A stretch of DNA of 64,000 nucleotides from Bauldia sp963759235. GTDB lineage: Bacteria; Pseudomonadota; Alphaproteobacteria; Rhizobiales; Kaistiaceae. The notes beneath the pieces were generated by a model. The model was not told where the DNA came from, searched no databases, and saw only the letters and a list, made by a program, of their open reading frames with translations. The first letter of the stretch is position 1. Each line of letters begins with the position of its first letter. This document shows positions 27,773 through 36,645 of this stretch, piece by piece. The stretch is from NCBI GenBank assembly GCA_963759235.1, contig CAVWYO010000009.1:124001-188000 (forward strand). The letters are read 5' to 3'. The translations under genes were made by a program, and so were the position numbers.

Positions 27773-28675
27773 TCAGCCGCGGGGGACGATGATGCCGGTC
27801 GGGGTCTGGACCACCCAGCGGCCGTCCTGGTGGACGATGCGCTGGACCATGCCGAGGCCGGGGAGGGCGGAGCCGGGCGCGACCTCGTAGTAGCTGCCAT
27901 TGCCTTGGACGAGGGCCCGGCCGTTCTCGACCCGCCAGAGGACCCAGCCCGGCGCCACCGGCGGCGTAGCGGCGTTGATCGAGCCGGTAATCTCCGGCGA
28001 GACCCGGGTCTCCGGCTTCGGGGTGTTGCCGAGGTTGGCAATCCTGGAAGCGGGAGCGTCTCGGTTCTTTTCGGCGTTGTCGAGGCGGTTGAGGACATTG
28101 GCGAGCGCTGCCGTCGAGGTCTGGCCGGAGGCTCGGACGGTCGCCTTCAGCGAGGCGAGCTCGGTCGCGAGCTGGCTGACGCTGGCGCGAAGCGCCTCAG
28201 TCGGGTCGACGGCGTGCCGGTCCGCGCTGGCCACGGCAATCGCGTAGCCGATGGCGTTCGATGCCATCGAACCAATGACCGCGCCGACGCAGGCGGCGAG
28301 GGCGATCAATGCGGCTTGGTGACTGAGCCAGTTGAGAAGGGGATTGCGCCTGGCCCGCTCGACGGGCGTCAGGGCCGGTCCGGCCGGCTCGAACGGTTCC
28401 GCGGCGATGACGATGACGTTGTCATCCGTTGCGTCGATGCCCGCCGCGGGTTTCGCCGGTTGCGGCGCATGCGGTTCATCGCCGTTGCCGGCGGCCAGAA
28501 TCCCGATCTCAGGCGTCTTGTCAGCTGATGGCTCGGTCCCCGGCGGCTTGATCTCCTGCGCAGGCGACTCTGGTGCGGCCTTTATTTCTCCCGCTCCGCT
28601 CGGCGCGTCGGCAGCCATATCCCCGGCCTTGTCAATGGCGCTGTCCGGTGACTCGGGATTCTTGCGTTTTGCCAT
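27773..28675 (-). CDS. Hypothetical single-pass membrane protein
   Basis: A 300-residue protein I do not recognise beyond similar Hyphomicrobiales hypotheticals. Residues 1-110 are rich in Pro, Ala and Glu and probably disordered in the cytoplasm. A membrane helix spans about 118-145. Residues about 155-210 look helical and coiled (SVSQLATELASLKATV, ANVLNRLDNAEKN). The C-terminal 65 residues form a compact globular part (WVLWRVENGRALVQGNGSYYEVAPGSALPGLGMVQRI), ending in GIIVPRG. ATG at 28675 follows GGAGG. It precedes the MetE-like gene on the same strand by 195 bases, probably without functional link. Confidence 0.75.
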   Translation of the reverse strand: MAKRKNPESPDSAIDKAGDMAADAPSGAGEIKAAPESPAQEIKPPGTEPSADKTPEIGILAAGNGDEPHAPQPAKPAAGIDATDDNVIVIAAEPFEPAGPALTPVERARRNPLLNWLSHQAALIALAACVGAVIGSMASNAIGYAIAVASADRHAVDPTEALRASVSQLATELASLKATVRASGQTSTAALANVLNRLDNAEKNRDAPASRIANLGNTPKPETRVSPEITGSINAATPPVAPGWVLWRVENGRALVQGNGSYYEVAPGSALPGLGMVQRIVHQDGRWVVQTPTGIIVPRG

Positions 28676-28763
28676 TTTCGCGATCCTCCAGGATTTACCC
28701 CTTGGTAACCGCGTTCTGGTTAGCGATTGGTTAGCGGCGAGCCGGCCGTCTCCCTCCACATTC

Positions 28764-28780
28764 TATAGCGATATGCTATA
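28764..28780. promoter_or_regulatory. Probable toxin-antitoxin operator palindrome
   Basis: A perfect inverted repeat, TATAGC-N5-GCTATA, AT-rich in GC-rich surroundings, ends eight bases before the GTG of the RelE-like toxin gene. Its right arm also resembles a -10 box. Position and symmetry fit autorepression by the XRE-type antitoxin encoded second in the operon. This is inferred, not proven. Confidence 0.55.
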
Positions 28781-28788
28781 TTGTCGTT

Positions 28789-29040
28789 GTGAAGGCGATC
28801 CGCTATCTGCCGAGGGCGCAAAGAGCCTTGTTGCGGCATCGAGCCGAGGCGGCGCGAATCATCGCGAAGATCGACGCCTATGCGGCTGATCCGGCGTCTC
28901 AGGCGGCCAATGTGAAGCGACTGAAGGGAGGCAAACGGAGTCTGCGCCTCCGTGTCGGCGACTTTCGCGTGTTGTTCACGGAGGATCGCGAAACGATCTT
29001 GGTTCTCGATATTGGCCCGCGCGGGTCGGTCTACGACTGA
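28789..29040 (+). CDS. RelE/ParE family toxin
   Basis: An 83-residue toxin of the RelE/HigB type, likely an mRNA interferase acting at the ribosome. It shows the family core KRLKGGKRSLRLRVGDFRVLFTEDRETILVLDIGPRGSVY, with basic residues in the middle and the conserved RVLF strand. The start is GTG, only eight bases after a palindromic operator, so the leader must be very short. The antitoxin gene follows after ten bases, giving the toxin-first order of HigBA-like pairs. Confidence 0.85.
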   Translation: MKAIRYLPRAQRALLRHRAEAARIIAKIDAYAADPASQAANVKRLKGGKRSLRLRVGDFRVLFTEDRETILVLDIGPRGSVYD

Positions 29041-29050
29041 GGAGAAAGCA

Positions 29051-29428
29051 GTGAACAGGCCCGTTCGCACGACCACGCCCAGCGGAGAAGAGATCGTCAT
29101 TCTCCCGGCTGCCGAGTATGACCGCCTTGTCGAGCTGGCGGAAGACACCCGGGACGTGACGATCGCCGAGAAGGCGCTATCCGATTTTGCGGCAGGAAGG
29201 GGAGAGGCGCTCAGCGATGGGGAAATGCGGGCGCTGCTTGACGCCGCCACGCCGCTTGCGTTTTGGCGCAAAAGACGCGAACTGACGCAGAAGGCGCTTG
29301 CCGAGGCCGTCGGTATCTCGCAGGCCTATCTCGCCCAGATCGAACGTGGAAAGCGAATGGGCGATGTGCGTCTCTATGGTCGGCTGGCCCACGCGCTGGG
29401 CGTCGAGGTCGGGGACCTGGCACCATAG
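29051..29428 (+). CDS. XRE-type antitoxin with Phd-like N terminus
   Basis: A 125-residue antitoxin. The N-terminal 40 residues (TPSGEEIVILPAAEYDRLVELAED) resemble the Phd/prevent-host-death type, and the C-terminal half is a Cro/C1 helix-turn-helix (LTQKALAEAVGISQAYLAQIERGKRMGDVRLYGRLAHAL). GTG start with GGAGA nine bases upstream. It should bind the RelE-like toxin and repress the operon through the palindrome at 28764-28780. A dispersed repeat with a strong palindrome lies just downstream and may end the transcript. Confidence 0.85.
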   Translation: MNRPVRTTTPSGEEIVILPAAEYDRLVELAEDTRDVTIAEKALSDFAAGRGEALSDGEMRALLDAATPLAFWRKRRELTQKALAEAVGISQAYLAQIERGKRMGDVRLYGRLAHALGVEVGDLAP

Positions 29429-29459
29429 CCGGCGATTGGCCCGAGCCTCGCGCGCTAGC

Positions 29460-29549
29460 GCAAAGTCCGTTCCGATTGAATCGGAGCCTTTGCTCTAACT
29501 CTTTGATTCTTCGCGTCTTCCGGGCGGAAAAGTGCGCGCACTTTTCCTG
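29460..29549 (+). repeat. Dispersed intergenic repeat, copy A
   Basis: About 90 bases that recur, inverted, at 50719-50800. Shared blocks are GCAAAG-CCGTTCCGATT at one end and CGGAAAAGTGCG at the other, with about 45 weakly alike bases between. Copy A holds two perfect palindromes: TCCGATT-G-AATCGGA (29471-29485) and GGAAAAGTGCG joined to its own complement (29526-29547). It lies between convergent antitoxin and gltD genes, where the second palindrome could act as a two-way terminator. Similar elements with CACTTTTC/CGGAAAAG cores are common between genes in rhizobia, as I recall. Confidence 0.65.
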
Positions 29550-29557
29550 AAGATGCT

Positions 29558-30976
29558 CTACCGTGGCAGGCTTGTCTCGCCCATCAGGTACTCGTCGATG
29601 GCGCGGGCCGCCTGGCGGCCCTCGCGGATCGCCCACACCACCAGCGACTGGCCGCGGCGCATGTCGCCGCAGGCGAACACCTTGTCGAGGCTGGACTGAT
29701 ACCGGTCGGTGTCGGCGGCGACATTGCCGCGCTTGTCGAGGGCGACGCCGAGCGCCTCGATCATCCCGTCCTGGACGGGGCCGAGGAAGCCCATGGCGAG
29801 GAGGACGAGATCGGCCTCGAGGGCGAATTCGGTGCCTTCGATCGGCTTCATCTTGTCGTCGATGCGGATGCAGTGAAGGAGCTTCACCCGCCCGTCTTCG
29901 CCGGAGAATTTCTCTGTCATCACCGAGAAGTCGCGCTCGGCGCCTTCCTCCTGGCTCGACGAGGTCCTGAGCTTCAGCGGCCAGTCCGGCCAGGTCAGCG
30001 ACTTGTTCTCCCTTTCCGGCGGGCGCGGCAGAATCTCGAGCTGGGTGACCGACGCCGCTCCCTGGCGGAACGACGTGCCGATGCAGTCGGAGCCGGTGTC
30101 GCCACCGCCGATCACCACCACGTGCTTGCCGCCGGCGAGGATCGGCATGACGTTGCCGAGCGGCTCGTCGCTCACCCGCCGGTTCTGCTGCGGCAGGAAC
30201 TCCATGGCGAAATGGACGCCGTCGAGGTCGCGGCCAGGGATCGGCAGGTCGCGCGGCTTCTCGGCGCCGGTGGCAAGCGCGATGGCGTCGTGGCGTGCGA
30301 CCAGCTCATTGATGTCGGCTTCGATGCCGACATGGACATTGCAGTGGAAGACGACGCCCTCGGCTTCCATCTGCATGACGCGTCGCGCCACGTGGCTCTT
30401 CTCCATCTTGAAGTCGGGAATGCCGTAGCGGAGCAAGCCGCCGGGCGTGGCGTTCTTCTCGTAGACGTGCACCTCGTGGCCGGCCCGGCGGAGCTGCTGG
30501 GCGCAGGCGAGGCCGGCCGGGCCCGAGCCGATCACGGCAACCGAGCGGCCTGACTCGCGGGCCGGTGGCTCCGGCCTCACCCAGCCCTCGGCAAAGCCGC
30601 GGTCGATGATCGCGCATTCGATGGTCTTGATGGTCACCGGGCTATCGATGATGTTCAGCGTGCATGACGCCTCGCAGGGCGCCGGGCAGATGCGACCGGT
30701 GAACTCCGGAAAATTGTTGGTCGAATGAAGATTGCGGAGCGCCTCCTGCCAGTCGCCGCGATAGACGAGGTCGTTCCAGTCCGGGATCTGATTGTTCACC
30801 GGACAGCCCTGGTGGCAATACGGGATGCCGCAATCCATGCAGCGTGCCGCCTGGTCGCGGGTCGCCTCCTCGGACAGCGGGATGACGAACTCGCGGAAGT
30901 GGCGAATGCGATCGGCGGCCGGCGCGTAGCGTCGGTCGCGGCGATCGATTTCGAGGAAGCCGGTTACCTTACCCAC
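29558..30976 (-). CDS. gltD: Glutamate synthase [NADPH] small chain
   Basis: A 472-residue GltD, which feeds electrons from NADPH through FAD and iron-sulfur clusters to the large subunit. The N-terminal cysteine motifs CMDCGIPYCHQGCP and CPAPCEASC bind clusters, GSGPAGLACAQQL binds FAD, and GGGDTGSDC binds NADPH. The GTG start at 30976 lies five bases past the gltB stop with GGAGAG upstream; the open frame beyond it is read-through of gltB antisense-free sequence and lacks family likeness. The pair gltB-gltD is transcribed together. Confidence 0.95.
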   Translation of the reverse strand: MGKVTGFLEIDRRDRRYAPAADRIRHFREFVIPLSEEATRDQAARCMDCGIPYCHQGCPVNNQIPDWNDLVYRGDWQEALRNLHSTNNFPEFTGRICPAPCEASCTLNIIDSPVTIKTIECAIIDRGFAEGWVRPEPPARESGRSVAVIGSGPAGLACAQQLRRAGHEVHVYEKNATPGGLLRYGIPDFKMEKSHVARRVMQMEAEGVVFHCNVHVGIEADINELVARHDAIALATGAEKPRDLPIPGRDLDGVHFAMEFLPQQNRRVSDEPLGNVMPILAGGKHVVVIGGGDTGSDCIGTSFRQGAASVTQLEILPRPPERENKSLTWPDWPLKLRTSSSQEEGAERDFSVMTEKFSGEDGRVKLLHCIRIDDKMKPIEGTEFALEADLVLLAMGFLGPVQDGMIEALGVALDKRGNVAADTDRYQSSLDKVFACGDMRRGQSLVVWAIREGRQAARAIDEYLMGETSLPR

Positions 30977-30980
30977 GCGG

Positions 30981-33900
30981 CTACTCTCCGGCCGCCGCGT
31001 AAAGCGGTGCTTCCTCGCGCTCCTGGCGCTCGAGCTCGGCAAGCGCCCGCCGGTATTCGACCGGCATGACCTTGCGGAACTTCGGCCGGTAGTCCGCCCA
31101 GTTGTCGAGGATCCGGCGGGCGCGGGTCGAGCCGGTGAAACGGGCGTGGTTGGCGATCAGCTTGTGCAGCCGCCGGGCGTCGTGGCGGGTCATGTCGGCC
31201 ATCACGTCGATCAGTCCCTTGTACTCGATGTCGCCGCCATGGTGGTGCAGGCGCTCGAGGAGATCGTCCTCCTCGGTGACCGGCTCCAATTCGACCATGG
31301 AGAGATTGCAGCGCGTCGCGAAGGACTCGTCCTCGTCGAGGACGTAGGCGATGCCGCCCGACATGCCGGCGGCGAAGTTGCGGCCGGTGCGGCCGAGCAC
31401 CACGACCACGCCGCCGGTCATGTATTCGCAGCAATGGTCGCCGGCGCCTTCCACCACCGCAACAGCGCCGGAGTTGCGCACCGCGAAGCGCTCGCCGGCG
31501 ACGCCGCGGAAGTAGCACTCGCCGGCGATCGCGCCGTAGAGCACGGTGTTGCCGATGATGATCGACTCTTCGGGCACGATGGCGGAGTTCTCCGGCGGCC
31601 GGACGACGATGCGTCCGCCCGACAGGCCCTTGCCGGTGTAGTCGTTGGCTTCGCCGATCAGCTCCATGCTGACGCCGGCGGCAAGCCAGGCGCCGAAGCT
31701 CTGGCCGCCGGTGCCGGTCAGCCGGATGGCGATGGTGTCCTCGGGCAGGCCGGCATGGCCGTAGCGCTTGGCCACCTCGCCCGACAGCATGCCGCCGGCA
31801 GTGCGGTCGGTGTTCCGGATCGTCTCCTCGATCCTGACCGGCTTGCGGTCTTCAAGGGCGGGTCGGGCGGCCTCGATCAGGCGGCGGTCGAGGACGTCCT
31901 TGATCGGATGGTTCTGTTCCTCGCAGTGGAAGATGGCGACGCCCGGCCGCGCCGTCGGCTTGTGGAACAGACGGCCGAAATCGAGCCCCTTGGCCTTCCA
32001 TTGCGCGACGACGGCGGACTTGTCGAGCATCTGCATCTGGCCGACCATCTCGTCGAACCTGCGGTAGCCCAGCGCCGCCATCAGTTCGCGCACCTCCTCG
32101 GCGACGAAGAACAGATAATTGATGACGTGCTCGGGCATGCCGGTGAAGCGCTTCCGCAACACCGGATCCTGGGTGGCGACGCCGACCGGGCAGGTGTTGA
32201 GATGGCACTTGCGCATCATGATGCAGCCGGCGGCGATCAGCGGAGCTGTCGCCATGCCGAACTCGTCGGCGCCGAGCATGGCGCCGATCACCACGTCGCG
32301 GCCGGTGCGGATGCCGCCGTCGACCTGGACGGCGATGCGGCCGCGCAGCCCTTCATTCACGAGGGTCTGGTGGGTCTCCGACAGGCCGATCTCCCACGGG
32401 CTGCCGGCATGCTTGATCGAGGTGAGCGGCGAGGCGCCGGTGCCGCCCTCGTAGCCGGCGATGGTGACATGGTCGGCGCGCGCCTTGGAGACGCCGGCCG
32501 CCACCGTGCCGACGCCGACCTCGGAGCAGAGCTTGACCGAGATGTCGGCGGCGGGGTTGGCGTTCTTCAGGTCGAAGATCAGCTGCGCCAGGTCCTCGAT
32601 CGAATAGATGTCGTGGTGCGGCGGCGGCGAGATCAGGCCGACGCCGGGCGTCGAGTGACGCACCCTGGCGATGATCGCGTCGACCTTGTGGCCGGGCAGC
32701 TGGCCGCCTTCGCCGGGCTTGGCGCCCTGCACCATCTTGATCTGGATCATGCTGGAGTTGACGAGATACTCGGCCGTCACCCCGAAGCGCCCCGAGGCGA
32801 CCTGCTTGATCGCCGAGCGCATCGAATCGCCGTTCGGCAACGGCTTGAAGCGATCCGCCTCCTCGCCGCCCTCACCGGTGTTCGACTTGCCGCCGATCCG
32901 GTTCATGGCGATGGCAAGGGTGGTGTGCGCCTCGCGGCTGATCGAGCCGAACGACATGGCACCGGTGGAGAAACGGCGAACGATGGCGGTGGCGGGCTCG
33001 ACTTCGTCGAGCGGCACGGGCCGGCGTCCATCCTCCTCCGCCGAGCGGACGCGGAACAGCGAGCGGATGGTGAGGTACCGGCCGTCCTCGTTGATCAGCT
33101 TGGCGAACTCGCGATACTTGTCGGGCAGATTGCCGCGCACTGCGTGCTGCAGGGCCGACACCGTCGCCGGGGTCCACACGTGGGATTCGCCCCGCAGCCG
33201 GAAGGCGTAGTCGCCGCCGACGTCGAGAGCGTACCGCAGCACCGGCAAATCGCCGAAGGCCAGACGATGGCGACGAAGCGTTTCCTCGGCGATCTCCGCG
33301 AGGCCGGCTCCCTCGATGGTCGTGGCGGTGCCGGTGAAATAGCGGTCGACGAAGGCGCGGGTGAGGCCGACGGCGTCGAAGATCTGGGCGCCGCAATAGG
33401 ACTGATAGGTTGAGATGCCCATCTTGGCCATCACCTTGAGGATGCCCTTGTCGATCGCCTTGATGTAGCGGTGGACAACCTCTTCGTCGTCGACCTCCTC
33501 CGGGAAATCGGCCTTCATGCGGGACAGCGTCTCGAAGGCGAGATACGGGTTGATCGCCTCGGCGCCGTAGCCGGCAAGCACGCAGAAATGGTGCACCTCG
33601 CGCGCCTCGCCGGTTTCGACGACAAGACCGACGGAGGTGCGCAGCCCGACCCGGATCAGATGATGATGGACGCCGGCGGTGGCGAGCAGCGCCGGAATCG
33701 GCACGCTCTCCCGACTGACCCCGCGGTCGGAAAGGATGATGATGTTGATGCCGGCGCGGACGGCCGCCTCGGCGTTCCGGCAGAGCTGCTCGAGCGCCCG
33801 ACCCATGCCGCCGACACCGTCGGCGGCGGCGAAGGTGACGTCGAGCGTCTTGGCATGGAACGGGTTGTCGTCGAGATCGCCGATGGCGCGGATCTTCTCC

Positions 33901-35696
33901 AGGTCCTCGTTGGTGAGGATCGGCTGGCGGACCTCGAGCCGCTGCCGACGTCCCTGACCCTCGATGTCGAACAGGTTCGGCCGCGGCCCGATGAACGACA
34001 CCAGGCTCATCACCAGCTCCTCGCGGATCGAGTCGATCGGCGGATTGGTGACCTGGGCGAAGTTCTGCTTGAAATAGGTGTAGAGCAGCTTCGGCCGGTC
34101 GGAGAGGGCCGAGATCGGCGCGTCGTTGCCCATCGAGCCGACGGCTTCCTGGCCGGTGGTGGCCATCGGCGCCATCAGCATCTTCAGGTCTTCCTGGGTG
34201 TAGCCGAAGGCCTGCTGGCGATCGAGGAGCGTGCCGTTGCTCTCCGGCGTGCGGGGAGCGACCGGCGGCAGGTCCTCAAGGACGATCTGGCTCCGTGCCA
34301 GCCAGCTCCGGTAGGGATGCTTGCGCGCCAGTTCCGCCTTGATCTCATCGTCGTCGATGATGCGGCCCGCCTCGATATCGATGAGCAGCATCTTGCCGGG
34401 CTGCAGGCGCCACTTCTTGATGATGCGGCTCTCTTCGACCGGCAGCACGCCGGCCTCGGAGGCCATGATGACCTCGTCGTCGGCGGTGACCATGTAGCGG
34501 GCCGGACGAAGGCCGTTGCGGTCGAGGGTCGCGCCGATGTAGCGGCCGTCGGTGAAGGCCATTGCCGCCGGGCCGTCCCACGGCTCCATCAGCGCCGCGT
34601 GATATTCGTAGAAAGCGCGCCGCTCCTCGTCCATCAGCGGATTGCCCGCCCAGGCTTCCGGGATCAGCATCATCGCCGCGTGCGGCACCGAGTAGCCGCC
34701 GCGGATGAGAAACTCGAGCGCGTTGTCGAAGCAGGCGGTGTCGGACTGGCCCTCGTAGGAGACCGGCCACAGCTTCGAAATGTCGTCGCCGAAGTGGGGG
34801 GAGTGCACCGTCGCCTGGCGCGCCGCCATCCAGTTGACGTTGCCGCGCACCGTGTTGATCTCGCCGTTGTGCGCCACCATCCGATAGGGATGGGCGAGGC
34901 GCCAGGACGGGAAGGTGTTGGTCGAGAAGCGCTGATGGACCAGCGCCAGCGCCGATTCGAACGTCGGGTCGCGCAGATCCTTGTAGTAGGCGCCGAGCTG
35001 GTAAGCGAGGAACATGCCCTTGTAAACGACCGTCCGGCAGGACATCGAGACGACGTAGAAGTCGTTGTCGAGGCCGCCATAGGCGTCGAAGATCCGCGCC
35101 GAGATCACCTTCCTCAGCACGTACAGCTTGCGCTCGAAGGCGTCCTCGTCGGCGATGTCGTCGGTGCGGCCGACGAAGACCTGGCGGTGGAACGGTTCCG
35201 TGGCGCGGATTTCCGGTGCGTGCGACAAGCTCGTATTGTCGACCGGGACGTCGCGCCAGCCGACAAGCGGCAGCCCTTCCTCGGCGACCGCCGCCTCGAC
35301 CGTGGCGATCATTTCACCGCGCAAGGTCTCGTCCCGCGGCATGAAGATGAAGCCTACCCCGTACTGGCCGGGGCTGGGGAGAGCAAATCCGAGGCGCTTT
35401 GCCTCGGCGGCGAAGAAACGGTGCGGCAACTGGACCAGCATGCCGGCGCCGTCGCCGACCAGCGGATCGGCGCCGACGGCGCCGCGGTGAGTCAGATTCT
35501 CGACGATCTGCAGCCCGTTCTCGATGATCTTGTGGGATTTCTCGCGCCGCAGATTGACGACGAAACCGACGCCGCAAGCGTCATGTTCCCGCATCGGGTC
35601 GTAGAGTCCGGTCGCAGCCGGCCGCCGCGCCCGACGATCTTCGCGGGCGGCGGTCTGGCTCTCCCTCGACAGCGCGGCGGCGTCGATACCGCTCAT
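30981..35696 (-). CDS. gltB: Glutamate synthase [NADPH] large chain
   Basis: A 1571-residue GltB that makes two glutamates from glutamine and 2-oxoglutarate. A 40-residue propeptide precedes Cys41 (HDACGVGFVVNL), the glutaminase nucleophile after processing. The FMN/synthase domain contains SPPPHHDIYSIEDLAQL and the 3Fe-4S cluster segment CIMMRKCHLNTCPVG; the C-terminal GXGXG beta-helix follows (GANDY-type and GDHCCEYMTGG). ATG at 35696 has GGAGAGA eight bases upstream; two ATGs at 35711-35714 are alternatives. It is the central nitrogen-assimilation enzyme with gltD downstream. Confidence 0.96.
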   Translation of the reverse strand: MSGIDAAALSRESQTAAREDRRARRPAATGLYDPMREHDACGVGFVVNLRREKSHKIIENGLQIVENLTHRGAVGADPLVGDGAGMLVQLPHRFFAAEAKRLGFALPSPGQYGVGFIFMPRDETLRGEMIATVEAAVAEEGLPLVGWRDVPVDNTSLSHAPEIRATEPFHRQVFVGRTDDIADEDAFERKLYVLRKVISARIFDAYGGLDNDFYVVSMSCRTVVYKGMFLAYQLGAYYKDLRDPTFESALALVHQRFSTNTFPSWRLAHPYRMVAHNGEINTVRGNVNWMAARQATVHSPHFGDDISKLWPVSYEGQSDTACFDNALEFLIRGGYSVPHAAMMLIPEAWAGNPLMDEERRAFYEYHAALMEPWDGPAAMAFTDGRYIGATLDRNGLRPARYMVTADDEVIMASEAGVLPVEESRIIKKWRLQPGKMLLIDIEAGRIIDDDEIKAELARKHPYRSWLARSQIVLEDLPPVAPRTPESNGTLLDRQQAFGYTQEDLKMLMAPMATTGQEAVGSMGNDAPISALSDRPKLLYTYFKQNFAQVTNPPIDSIREELVMSLVSFIGPRPNLFDIEGQGRRQRLEVRQPILTNEDLEKIRAIGDLDDNPFHAKTLDVTFAAADGVGGMGRALEQLCRNAEAAVRAGINIIILSDRGVSRESVPIPALLATAGVHHHLIRVGLRTSVGLVVETGEAREVHHFCVLAGYGAEAINPYLAFETLSRMKADFPEEVDDEEVVHRYIKAIDKGILKVMAKMGISTYQSYCGAQIFDAVGLTRAFVDRYFTGTATTIEGAGLAEIAEETLRRHRLAFGDLPVLRYALDVGGDYAFRLRGESHVWTPATVSALQHAVRGNLPDKYREFAKLINEDGRYLTIRSLFRVRSAEEDGRRPVPLDEVEPATAIVRRFSTGAMSFGSISREAHTTLAIAMNRIGGKSNTGEGGEEADRFKPLPNGDSMRSAIKQVASGRFGVTAEYLVNSSMIQIKMVQGAKPGEGGQLPGHKVDAIIARVRHSTPGVGLISPPPHHDIYSIEDLAQLIFDLKNANPAADISVKLCSEVGVGTVAAGVSKARADHVTIAGYEGGTGASPLTSIKHAGSPWEIGLSETHQTLVNEGLRGRIAVQVDGGIRTGRDVVIGAMLGADEFGMATAPLIAAGCIMMRKCHLNTCPVGVATQDPVLRKRFTGMPEHVINYLFFVAEEVRELMAALGYRRFDEMVGQMQMLDKSAVVAQWKAKGLDFGRLFHKPTARPGVAIFHCEEQNHPIKDVLDRRLIEAARPALEDRKPVRIEETIRNTDRTAGGMLSGEVAKRYGHAGLPEDTIAIRLTGTGGQSFGAWLAAGVSMELIGEANDYTGKGLSGGRIVVRPPENSAIVPEESIIIGNTVLYGAIAGECYFRGVAGERFAVRNSGAVAVVEGAGDHCCEYMTGGVVVVLGRTGRNFAAGMSGGIAYVLDEDESFATRCNLSMVELEPVTEEDDLLERLHHHGGDIEYKGLIDVMADMTRHDARRLHKLIANHARFTGSTRARRILDNWADYRPKFRKVMPVEYRRALAELERQEREEAPLYAAAGE

Positions 35697-35964
35697 GGTC
35701 GCTCTCTCCATCATCGTCGTCCCCGTTCTTTTCCGTGGCCGCACGATTCCCCCGGCGCCGTATCGCGCCGCCCCCGACCGTCTTGCATCAGACGAGATCG
35801 GTGCGGCCCGGCGATGGCGCCCTGCATCAACACAACGCTCGGCCCCCATTATGAAGGAAGCGCGTCTATTTCAAAGGGGCGTAGCGTCATCTGCAGCCGA
35901 CGGCCGAACGAATTTCGTCGGGCTGGAGGCCGGTCCGCATAGTCCTCTTGACGAGGTCCGCCCT

Positions 35965-36000
35965 GAATTAATTGGACAGTAGTCCTGTCCTAATTAACTC
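35965..36000. promoter_or_regulatory. Long AT-rich inverted repeat, probable operator
   Basis: The left arm GAATTAATTGGACAG (35965-35979) and right arm CTGTCCTAATTAACTC (35985-36000) are reverse complements except for one mismatch and one extra base, with TAGTC between. Such a long AT-rich dyad in GC-rich DNA between divergent gltB and buf operons is likely bound by a dimeric regulator, possibly of Rrf2 or MarR type. It has no T-tract and so is a poor terminator. Which gene it controls is unknown. Confidence 0.5.
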
Positions 36001-36250
36001 ACAATGGCAGATTTCCTCCCCCTCGGCAAGATAGTTTCGCCCCGGCGGCCCGGCGGACGCTCCGGCGTACGCGCAAGCCGGGTTGCGGGCAACAAAACTG
36101 CGGCCGGATCACGCTGGTGTGAGGCAGGCGTGGGAGAACCGTAACACCCACTTGATTTTCTATTTACGCGACGCGCCGTCAAAGTGCCCTCGCGTTTCGG
36201 CGATCGCTGTCGTCGATCGCGCCGGACGCAAAGCTGGCACTTTGGGGCTG

Positions 36251-36274
36251 GGAACCCGGGCGGCGTACGCCGTT
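36251..36274 (+). promoter_or_regulatory. Possible ECF-sigma promoter of the buf operon
   Basis: GGAAC (36251-36255) and CGTT (36271-36274) resemble the -35 and -10 boxes of alphaproteobacterial ECF sigma factors, with a 15-base gap, one or two shorter than the usual range for the general stress sigma. Transcription would begin about 37 bases before bufA. DUF2282/DUF692 operons are often driven by ECF sigma factors under metal stress, which supports the idea only by analogy. Confidence 0.3.
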
Positions 36275-36317
36275 CTGCACAATCGACCGCGTTGGTCGAA
36301 CAAGAGAGGAGAATGAA

Positions 36318-36623
36318 ATGTCGACTATGAGGAATCTTAGCGTTGTCGCGTTGGCCGGTGCCGTCACCGCCGCCATGGCCTCGTTCGCCATGGCCACTAC
36401 CACTGGGCCGGACGATACCAAGACACAGATGGCAACCGGCAAGTACGAGATGTGCTACGGTGTCGCGATGAAGGGCCAGAACGACTGCGCCGCCGGCGCT
36501 CATTCCTGCGCCGGGATGTCCACGGCTGACTATAGCGGTCAGGATTTCAAGCTCGTCCCGACGGGCACCTGCACCACCATGGAGAATCCGAACGGCGGCA
36601 TGGGCAGCCTCACCGCAATGTAG
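36318..36623 (+). CDS. bufA1: Bufferin precursor peptide 1 (DUF2282 family)
   Basis: A 101-residue exported precursor of the DUF2282/bufferin family of ribosomally made, modified metal-binding peptides. A signal peptide covers residues 1-26 (cut after SFAMA). The mature part has four cysteines, at 46, 57, 64 and 85, in CYGVAMKGQNDCAAGAHSC and PTGTC, with KGQNDCAAGAHSCAG as the family core. In bufferins such cysteines are modified by the DUF692/DUF2063 enzymes, and the peptide sequesters copper or other metal in the periplasm. AGGAG lies about eight bases upstream of the ATG. A paralog follows 90 bases downstream, then the maturation genes. Confidence 0.9.
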   Translation: MSTMRNLSVVALAGAVTAAMASFAMATTTGPDDTKTQMATGKYEMCYGVAMKGQNDCAAGAHSCAGMSTADYSGQDFKLVPTGTCTTMENPNGGMGSLTAM

Positions 36624-36645
36624 GCCGCCGCGCTTGTCCATGATA

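Larger units (their letters stand above)
35697..36317. other. 621-base divergent intergenic region between gltB and the buf operon
   Basis: No supported protein gene is present. Apart from the inverted repeat at 35965-36000 and the possible ECF-type promoter at 36251-36274, the stretch between shows short AT-richer segments near 36140-36175. Promoters for both gltB (minus strand) and the buf operon (plus strand) must lie here. Reading frames across it have no family likeness. Confidence 0.5.

Noticed and set aside
31146..35942. Very long plus-strand frames (755 and 823 residues)
   Set aside because: Both are antisense to gltB, a clear 1571-residue gene; composition is shadow-like.
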